Shown here: positions 22,738 to 27,541 of the stretch, in pieces | Numbering within the stretch: the first letter of the stretch is position 1 | Layout of the letters: each line of letters opens with the position of its first letter | DNA from: an uncultured Erysipelotrichaceae bacterium | GTDB taxonomy: Bacteria > Bacillota_I > Bacilli_A > Acholeplasmatales > Anaeroplasmataceae | Length of the DNA: 27,541 bases | NCBI GenBank assembly: GCA_902783745.1 | Contig: CACZRY010000055.1 | Span: 1-27,541, forward strand | Direction: 5' to 3' | The notes under the pieces: model-generated | What the model was told of the DNA's origin: nothing | Databases searched by the model: none | Seen by the model: only the letters and a program-made list of their open reading frames with translations | Translations under genes and position numbers: made by a program

Positions 22738-24615
22738 TAGTGATGCAATATATGAATTTAGATATGAAGCATCATAAAAATATTTATATGAAATATTATT
22801 TGTTACAGTAATACCACCATCTATTATTTCTAATTTGTTATTTTCTTTATCATAATTTGCTAAAGAAATTGAACCAGATGTTTGGAATGATGTACCATCA
22901 GGTAACATTGTTGGTAATACAACACATGCTCCACCACCAGATGTTTGACCTAATACTTTTGCATAGCCATATTCATTACATAAATTTACAAATTCATTTG
23001 CTGCTGAATAAGTATAGCCTGATGATAAAACATAGAAATCATATGAAGATGCATATGAATCATTATCAGTAAAATCACCATCTAAATCACAATCAACTTG
23101 ATATGTATATTTAATTAATGCTTTCGTATGTTCATTATATGTATAAATAACTATATCTTCATCAGTTAATAGACCAATTGTTTCAATCATTGATGCAATT
23201 GAACCACCACCATTTAATCCAAGGTTTATAACAACATTTGAATAATTATCTCCAATAGCTTCTAATGCATTAGTAAGCATATAGAATGTATCTGTTGTTT
23301 GTGATGAAGAATCACCTGTAAGTTCAAATGAATCTAAGCTTACTAATGCTGTGTCACCAGATGCCTTATAAAGTGATGATGTCTTTCTATTAAAAGGATT
23401 AAATGATGAAGTTTGTGATGCTTTATAGTATGTATATAATTCATTATATGTGCTAGATATATTACTTCTATTAACATTAGTATTATATTTATAATCTTTA
23501 TTACTTGATGAATTATATGAATATGAGCTTACACCAGTATGTCCATCATCTAATTCATAATATAAAACATTTAAAGTAGCCTCTATATTAGTAGTTGATG
23601 ATAATGATAATAAAGAGTCTTTATATTTTTCTAATATATCATATGCACTTGTAATACCTTTATAATTATTTAATCCAAAGAAATTATCTATAATTAGTGC
23701 TAAAGTATCATAAGAATATTGTCTTAATTCAATTGATTCATCTAATGTTACATTAGAAAATAATGCTTTTTCTTGTGTTGTAGCAACAGATGAATCAAAT
23801 ACATAACCACTACCTGTATAATAAAGGTTATAGTAAAGTGGTGAAGCGAATAAAATATTTGCTACTGCTTCTGGTAATATTGCCATTCCATCTATTTCAA
23901 ATATTTCCATATTATAATTTGATAGATTAATAACTTGTGTTTCAGGTGATTGAATATATTCTTTTGTTGCCTTAACCATTTTATCAGTAATATTATATGT
24001 ATTTGTATTACCTAGTGCATCAATATATGTTGGAAAATTATTTAATGTAATTTCATTTGTAGATGGATTAATTGTAATTGTAACTACTTCGTTATCGGAT
24101 GTAGTTTTTGTATATGCATACAAATTACCATTTTTTGTAACCTTTACTGATGATGCAGTAATGTAACCATCCATAACATTAATAAAATCATTTAGTGATA
24201 CATATGGGATAATGCTATCTTGATAGTAATATGTATTTAAAATAGGATTTTTTAATGCTTTGTTTTCAACAATATTAGAAACATTTAATTGAACCATAGT
24301 AAAATTTGATTCATCTATAGATTCAGTTGTACTAACTACTTCTGTTGTAGTATTTGATGATGTAGTTACGTTATTTGTTGTAGTTTCTATTGTTGTAGTT
24401 ATATTATCAGTTGTAGTTTCAATTGGACTTGAAATAGTTGTTGTTTCTACACTTGTTGTTGTAGTTTTAGTTTTATTAGAATTAGCTTTATTATTAGAAC
24501 TTGAACTTGTTGTTGGATTTAAATAATCTTGTAATCCATTAACAATGCTACAAGATGCTAATGATAAAATACTTGAAACTGCTAAAATGCTATATAATAA
24601 TCTCTTCTTTTTCAT
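22735..24615 (-). CDS. S41-peptidase-like surface lipoprotein
   Basis: The 626 residues begin with a lipoprotein signal (KKKR, hydrophobic core, lipobox LASC with Cys22), then a Thr/Ser-rich stalk (about 35-100), an N-terminal region of unknown fold (about 105-290), and a C-terminal S41 protease-like domain. S41 features include LDDGHTG at 355-361, VVINLGLNGGGS at 461-472 and SSGYTYSAANEF at 531-542 with Ser537 as the predicted nucleophile. An insert at 508-519 (DCDLDGDFTDND) resembles a calcium-binding loop. No PDZ domain is evident. The protein would sit outside the cell on the membrane; its substrate is unknown. GAGG precedes the ATG. It is monocistronic between two terminators. Confidence 0.85.
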   Translation of the reverse strand: MKKKRLLYSILAVSSILSLASCSIVNGLQDYLNPTTSSSSNNKANSNKTKTTTTSVETTTISSPIETTTDNITTTIETTTNNVTTSSNTTTEVVSTTESIDESNFTMVQLNVSNIVENKALKNPILNTYYYQDSIIPYVSLNDFINVMDGYITASSVKVTKNGNLYAYTKTTSDNEVVTITINPSTNEITLNNFPTYIDALGNTNTYNITDKMVKATKEYIQSPETQVINLSNYNMEIFEIDGMAILPEAVANILFASPLYYNLYYTGSGYVFDSSVATTQEKALFSNVTLDESIELRQYSYDTLALIIDNFFGLNNYKGITSAYDILEKYKDSLLSLSSTTNIEATLNVLYYELDDGHTGVSSYSYNSSSNKDYKYNTNVNRSNISSTYNELYTYYKASQTSSFNPFNRKTSSLYKASGDTALVSLDSFELTGDSSSQTTDTFYMLTNALEAIGDNYSNVVINLGLNGGGSIASMIETIGLLTDEDIVIYTYNEHTKALIKYTYQVDCDLDGDFTDNDSYASSYDFYVLSSGYTYSAANEFVNLCNEYGYAKVLGQTSGGGACVVLPTMLPDGTSFQTSGSISLANYDKENNKLEIIDGGITVTNNISYKYFYDASYLNSYIASL

Positions 24616-24629
24616 AAAAGATACCTCAT

Positions 24630-24683
24630 TTCATTTAAGTTACCTTAATTATAGATATTGAATTTAAAAATAACTTAAATGAA
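24630..24683 (-). promoter_or_regulatory. Lipoprotein gene promoter flanked by a 13-bp inverted repeat
   Basis: A perfect TATAAT (24648-24653, minus strand) has no good -35. Two perfectly inverted 13-bp copies, TTCATTTAAGTTA (24630-24642) and its reverse complement (24671-24683), flank it with 28 bp between them. The upstream copy covers the -35 position. Arm centres are 40 bp apart, close to four helical turns. This looks like a paired protein-binding site; regulator unknown. Confidence 0.5.
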
Positions 24684-24696
24684 TTTTGTTAAAAAT

Positions 24697-24730
24697 ATGT
24701 GAATAAAAAGATGACCAAGCGGTCATCTTT
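24697..24730 (-). terminator. Terminator of the ACT/UPF0210 operon
   Basis: Perfect 10-bp stem AAAGATGACC (24707-24716) with GGTCATCTTT (24721-24730), 4-base loop, followed on the minus strand by TTATTC. It lies 10 bases past the UPF0210 stop. Confidence 0.88.
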
Positions 24731-24740
24731 AAATAATATA

Positions 24741-26099
24741 TTAGTTTTTAAGTGAGTTTAATGGAGCAGGTATTTGGCCACCACGATTAATAAATACATC
24801 TGGTTTTACAGTAGATACCTTCATAATTGGACCATATCCTAAAAGTCCACCGAAATTAACGATATCTCCAGCCTTACGACCTATAGCAGGAATAACTCTT
24901 ACTGCTGTAGTTTTTGAATTAATCATACCAATTGCAGCTTCATCAGCAATAATACCAGAAATTACTTCAGGAGTTGTATCACCAGGAATGATAATCATAT
25001 CAAGACCTACTGAACAAACAGCTGTCATAGCTTCAAGCTTTTCAATTGTTAAAGCACCTGATTGTGCTGCAGCAATCATACCAGCATCTTCAGATACAGG
25101 GATAAATGCACCAGATAATCCACCAACTCTAGATGAAGCCATAACTCCACCTTTCTTTACTGCATCATTTAACATTGCAAGAGTTGCAGTTGTACCGCAT
25201 GCACCACATTGTTCAAGACCAATTTCTTCAAGGATATGTGCAACTGAATCACCAACTGCAGGAGTTGGAGCAAGTGATAAGTCAACAATACCAAATGGAA
25301 CGCCTAACATTTTAGATGCTTCAACACCAACAAGTTGACCCATTCTTGTAACCTTAAATGCAGTCTTCTTAATTATATCAGCAATTTCTGAAATAGGAGC
25401 ATCCTTAGGAGCCTTAGCAAGAGCAGCTCTTACTACACCAGGTCCTGATACACCTACATTAATTTCAACATCTGGTTCACCAACACCATGGAAAGCACCA
25501 GCCATGAATGGATTATCTTCTACTGCGTTGCAGAATACTACAAGCTTAGAAGCTCCAATACATTCTCTATCCTTAGTTAATTTTGCAGCTTCAACAACCT
25601 TTTGACCCATAAGCTTAACAGCATCAAGGTTAATACCAGCTCTTGTTGAACCAACGTTAACTGAAGAACATACTAATTCAGTTTCAGCTAATGCACGTGG
25701 AATAGAATCAATTAATTCTCTATCACCTGCAGAGAAACCTTTTTGTACTAATGCACTATAACCACCAACAAAGTTTACACCAATATCATGTGCAACCTTA
25801 TCTAATGTCTTAGCATACTTAACAGGATCTCCACCTGAAACACCAACTAACATAGAAATAGGTGTAACAGAGATTCTCTTGTTAACGATAGGAATACCAT
25901 ATTTCTTAGAAATAGTTTCCCCTGTCTTGACTAAATCTTTAGCGCATCTATAGATTTTGTTATATACTTTTTCACAAGACTTATCAATATCAGTATCCAT
26001 ACAATCGATTAAAGAAATACCCATAGTTATTGTTCTAACATCTAGGTTTTCTTCTTGAATCATCTTGATGGTTTCCATTATTTCATTATTTGTATACAT
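24741..26099 (-). CDS. UPF0210 (PFL) family protein
   Basis: Full-length member (452 residues) of the UPF0210/PFL family, with the typical start ([20 protein letters not shown] at about 7-26) followed by GISLIDCMD and the KRISVTP segment. Gly/Ala-rich stretches with [10 protein letters not shown] at about 223-232, ECIGASK, a [11 protein letters not shown] segment and a [17 protein letters not shown] segment follow. A structural link to glycyl-radical pyruvate formate-lyase-like proteins has been proposed, but the biochemical role is not established as far as I know. AGGTGG precedes the ATG, 14 bases after the ACT-domain gene. The pair is a conserved operon in many Bacillota, which suggests amino-acid-linked regulation of whatever this protein does. 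Confidence 0.94.
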   Translation of the reverse strand: MYTNNEIMETIKMIQEENLDVRTITMGISLIDCMDTDIDKSCEKVYNKIYRCAKDLVKTGETISKKYGIPIVNKRISVTPISMLVGVSGGDPVKYAKTLDKVAHDIGVNFVGGYSALVQKGFSAGDRELIDSIPRALAETELVCSSVNVGSTRAGINLDAVKLMGQKVVEAAKLTKDRECIGASKLVVFCNAVEDNPFMAGAFHGVGEPDVEINVGVSGPGVVRAALAKAPKDAPISEIADIIKKTAFKVTRMGQLVGVEASKMLGVPFGIVDLSLAPTPAVGDSVAHILEEIGLEQCGACGTTATLAMLNDAVKKGGVMASSRVGGLSGAFIPVSEDAGMIAAAQSGALTIEKLEAMTAVCSVGLDMIIIPGDTTPEVISGIIADEAAIGMINSKTTAVRVIPAIGRKAGDIVNFGGLLGYGPIMKVSTVKPDVFINRGGQIPAPLNSLKN

Positions 26100-26113
26100 C
26101 TTTTTACCACCTT

Positions 26114-26383
26114 TTAAATTTTGTGCATTAAATTGAAGATGTCTTCATGCATGCAATGAATTTCTAGCTTCTTTTCTTTTCCAAGAGCATTCATTTCATC
26201 TACAAAATCTGTAAATTCAATGTCTAATTCATCAATATTGATGATCATAAACATTGCGAAATAATTGTCAATAATTGTTTGAGTAACATCATTAACATTT
26301 GCCTTATGCTTTGAGCATAAAGTAGAAACACCAGCAAGAATACCAACTGTATCCTTACCAACTACTGAAAGAATTGCGTTCAT
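26114..26383 (-). CDS. Stand-alone ACT-domain protein (UPF0237)
   Basis: An 89-residue protein consisting of one ACT domain: beta strand [21 protein letters not shown] (given as [10 protein letters not shown] at 2-11 and GILAGVST at 14-21), helix, then [21 protein letters not shown] at about 30-50, written here only in part (NDVTQTII). ACT domains bind amino acids, usually at dimer interfaces. It is the regular partner of UPF0210 and presumably gives that protein an amino-acid-responsive subunit; that is inference. GAGG lies 11 bases before the ATG, somewhat far. It is the first gene after a promoter with a cre-like palindrome. Confidence 0.93.
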   Translation of the reverse strand: MNAILSVVGKDTVGILAGVSTLCSKHKANVNDVTQTIIDNYFAMFMIINIDELDIEFTDFVDEMNALGKEKKLEIHCMHEDIFNLMHKI

Positions 26384-26461
26384 ATTAATTAAAACCTCAC
26401 TTATTTTATTAAAATCTATTTTATTTTACTATAAATATAAATATTTATAAACATATTAATA

Positions 26462-26490
26462 ATTTTAGTTACATTGTAAACGTTTTACAA
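26462..26490 (-). promoter_or_regulatory. ACT/UPF0210 promoter overlapped by a cre-like palindrome
   Basis: TTGTAA (26485-26490) and TAAAAT (26462-26467) on the minus strand have a 17-bp spacer. TTGTAAA, CGT, TTTACAA (26474-26490) covers the -35 and part of the spacer. It resembles a CcpA/LacI-family operator (TGTAAACGTTTACA type) with one extra base. A repressor here would block RNA polymerase. Confidence 0.5.
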
Positions 26491-26492
26491 AA

Positions 26493-26942
26493 CTACATAT
26501 TTATTGAAGAAATCATTTGTAAATAGTAAAAATAATTTACATTAAACCAGAATATTATTGAAGCTAGTGAATAAAATGCAGTTAATGCTGCTGGTAAAAC
26601 ATAACCTAAAATTCTTATCCAAGGATTCTTCTCTTGAAATACTCTTTTTCTTGAAAGAATATAATGAACAAGAATGAATATAAAAAGATAAATGACAGAT
26701 GCAAAAACTATCCAATCATAATTAAATTTAGGTGCTACATTAAAATCAACATTAAACCCTTTATTCATAAGTATAATATCCCATGACATTATCATTATTG
26801 ATAGTAACGTTACTACAATAGATGCATGCATTAGAAAGCCACAAATCTTATATCTTCTTAAAATTAAAAAAATTATAATTGAAATTAATGATAAGATTGA
26901 TATAGCGAAAAAAATTATACTTAGTACAAGAAATACTAACAT
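26493..26942 (-). CDS. Small four-helix membrane protein, unknown function
   Basis: I do not recognise a family. The 149 residues are mostly hydrophobic, with helices at about 2-28, 37-58, 76-96 and 111-135. Short basic loops (RRYK at 29-32, SRKRVFQEK at 97-105) suggest cytosolic sides by the positive-inside rule. The start is the ATG at 26942; an in-frame GTG at 26951 lies inside the GAGGTGA ribosome binding site. It is monocistronic: promoter at 26972-27000, SDR terminator upstream. No hairpin with a T tract follows it, so transcripts may run into the ACT/UPF0210 operon. Confidence 0.72.
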   Translation of the reverse strand: MLVFLVLSIIFFAISILSLISIIIFLILRRYKICGFLMHASIVVTLLSIMIMSWDIILMNKGFNVDFNVAPKFNYDWIVFASVIYLFIFILVHYILSRKRVFQEKNPWIRILGYVLPAALTAFYSLASIIFWFNVNYFYYLQMISSINM

Positions 26943-26947
26943 AAATA

Positions 26948-26954
26948 TCACCTC
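26948..26954 (-). promoter_or_regulatory. Ribosome binding site that fixes the start of the small membrane protein
   Basis: GAGGTGA on the minus strand ends 5 bases before the ATG at 26942 and contains the alternative GTG start, which it therefore disfavours. Confidence 0.75.
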
Positions 26955-26971
26955 AACAATATCTTATTTTA

Positions 26972-27000
26972 ATTATAAAACATTTTCTAAGAAATCTCAA
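26972..27000 (-). promoter_or_regulatory. Promoter of the small membrane protein gene
   Basis: TTGAGA (26995-27000) and a perfect TATAAT (26972-26977) on the minus strand with a 17-bp spacer, just downstream of the SDR terminator. Confidence 0.72.
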
Positions 27001-27006
27001 CAATAG

Positions 27007-27041
27007 AAAAAATGCAAGGATTTTAATCTACCCTTGCATTT
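27007..27041 (-). terminator. Terminator of the SDR gene
   Basis: Perfect 10-bp arms AAATGCAAGG (27010-27019) and CCTTGCATTT (27032-27041) around a 12-base loop, running into a T stretch on the minus strand (27007-27012). It begins 20 bases after the SDR stop. Confidence 0.85.
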
Positions 27042-27060
27042 ATATTGTAATATTATTATA

Positions 27061-27541
27061 TTACTTAGGTTGCTTTCCGATGTATGCTAAGATACCACCA
27101 TCAACATATAATATATGACCGTTAACAGCATTTGAAGCATCAGATGCTAAGAATACAGCTGGACCAGCTAATTCTTCTGGTTGTAACCAACGACCTGCTG
27201 GTGTCTTTGCACAAATGAAAGAATCAAATGGATGACGAGATCCATCAGCTTGTCTTTCACGTAATGGAGCAGTTTGTGGAGTTGCGATATAACCAGGTCC
27301 AATACCATTACATTGAATATTGAACTCACCATATTCAGAACAAATATTACGAGTTAACATCTTTAAACCACCCTTAGCAGCTGCATAAGCAGATACTGTC
27401 TCACGACCAAGCTCAGACATCATAGAGCAGATGTTGATAATCTTACCATGACCCTTTTTGATCATTGCAGGAATAACTGCCTTTGATACGATGAATGGTG
27501 CATTTAAATCTACATCAATTACTTGACGGAATTGAGCTGCA
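27061..27541 (-). CDS. Gluconate 5-dehydrogenase-like SDR (partial, N-terminus outside window)
   Basis: C-terminal 159 residues of a classical short-chain dehydrogenase, open to the window end with no start in view. The first visible residues (AAQFRQVIDVDLNAPFIVSK) correspond to the middle of the Rossmann fold, so the NAD(P)-binding TGxxxGxG loop is missing. The catalytic Ser lies in NICSMM and the YxxxK pair in SAYAAAKGG, followed by NGIGPGYIATP and a C-terminal VDGGILAYIGKQ. The long LRERQADGSRHPFDSF insert and the ending match gluconate 5-dehydrogenases, which interconvert D-gluconate and 5-keto-D-gluconate. KduD-like 2-deoxy-D-gluconate 3-dehydrogenase is the main alternative. It is the last gene of its transcript. 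Confidence 0.88.
   Translation of the reverse strand, partial: AAQFRQVIDVDLNAPFIVSKAVIPAMIKKGHGKIINICSMMSELGRETVSAYAAAKGGLKMLTRNICSEYGEFNIQCNGIGPGYIATPQTAPLRERQADGSRHPFDSFICAKTPAGRWLQPEELAGPAVFLASDASNAVNGHILYVDGGILAYIGKQPK

Noticed and set aside
24290..24500. Repetitive TTGTAGTT-like DNA that looks like a tandem repeat
   Set aside because: It is the codon-level echo of the Thr/Ser-rich stalk of the lipoprotein; unit lengths vary and no array is present.
24988..25338. A 116-codon open frame on the plus strand opposite the UPF0210 gene
   Set aside because: It is a by-product of the Gly/Ala-rich coding strand; it has no ribosome binding site or recognisable domain. Similar antisense frames opposite ftsY, topA, the MutS-like gene and the lipoprotein gene were rejected for the same reason.
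26474..26490. The TTGTAAA/TTTACAA dyad as a terminator of the small membrane protein gene
   Set aside because: The stem has only 7 bp, a 3-base loop and no T tract after it; an operator is more likely.
1..27541. Possible use of the mycoplasma genetic code (TGA as Trp), given the very low GC
   Set aside because: rbgA ends in TGA, an intact RF2 gene is present, and all conserved genes read to full length with TGA as stop.

Overview
This is an AT-rich stretch of a low-GC Bacillota chromosome, most like the Erysipelotrichia / RF39 / Mollicutes-adjacent side of Bacilli. Several things point there: an ftsY-ylxM-ffh cluster, RbgA, RecX, the ACT/UPF0210 pair, strong GGAGG-type ribosome binding sites and sigma-A promoters with 17-bp spacers. 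The genetic code is standard. rbgA ends in TGA and a full release factor 2 gene is present, so this is not a TGA=Trp mycoplasma. The organism call is inference; no rRNA is present.

Layout, with nearly every gene on the minus strand so that transcription runs toward position 1. (1) 1-1980: signal recognition particle operon ftsY-ylxM-ffh, with ffh cut by the window start. (2) 2074-4575: topA with its own promoter and terminator. (3) 4765-10670: an operon of an unknown membrane protein, a cytosolic FtsK-type translocase, signal peptidase I, RbgA and RNase HII. (4) 10787-11551: a plus-strand HAD phosphatase that converges on and overlaps the next operon. (5) 11525-17606: glgB-glgP plus a membrane-anchored MutS-like ATPase. 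(6) 17799-19504: prfB-recX. (7) 19596-21936: a membrane protein, an Lrp regulator and a class I/II aminotransferase. (8) 22089-22700: a plus-strand ParB/sulfiredoxin-like protein. (9) 22735-24615: an S41-peptidase lipoprotein. (10) 24741-26383: the ACT-domain/UPF0210 pair. (11) 26493-26942: a small four-helix membrane protein. (12) 27061-27541: the C-terminal part of a gluconate 5-dehydrogenase-like SDR, cut by the window end.

Most of the window is housekeeping: protein export, ribosome assembly, translation termination, chromosome handling and glycogen turnover. Intergenic gaps are short, all under 200 bp, and most hold one hairpin terminator and one promoter. I see no tRNA, rRNA, CRISPR array, insertion sequence or riboswitch.

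I did not find a clearly new system. The best leads are: an FtsK motor with no membrane helices next to an unknown membrane protein; a MutS-like ATPase in a glycogen operon; a prfB gene without the usual programmed frameshift; an RbgA with an altered guanine-recognition motif; a TopA tail with a duplicated zinc-ribbon array; and dyad-symmetric elements over three promoters (lipoprotein, ACT/UPF0210, Lrp operon).
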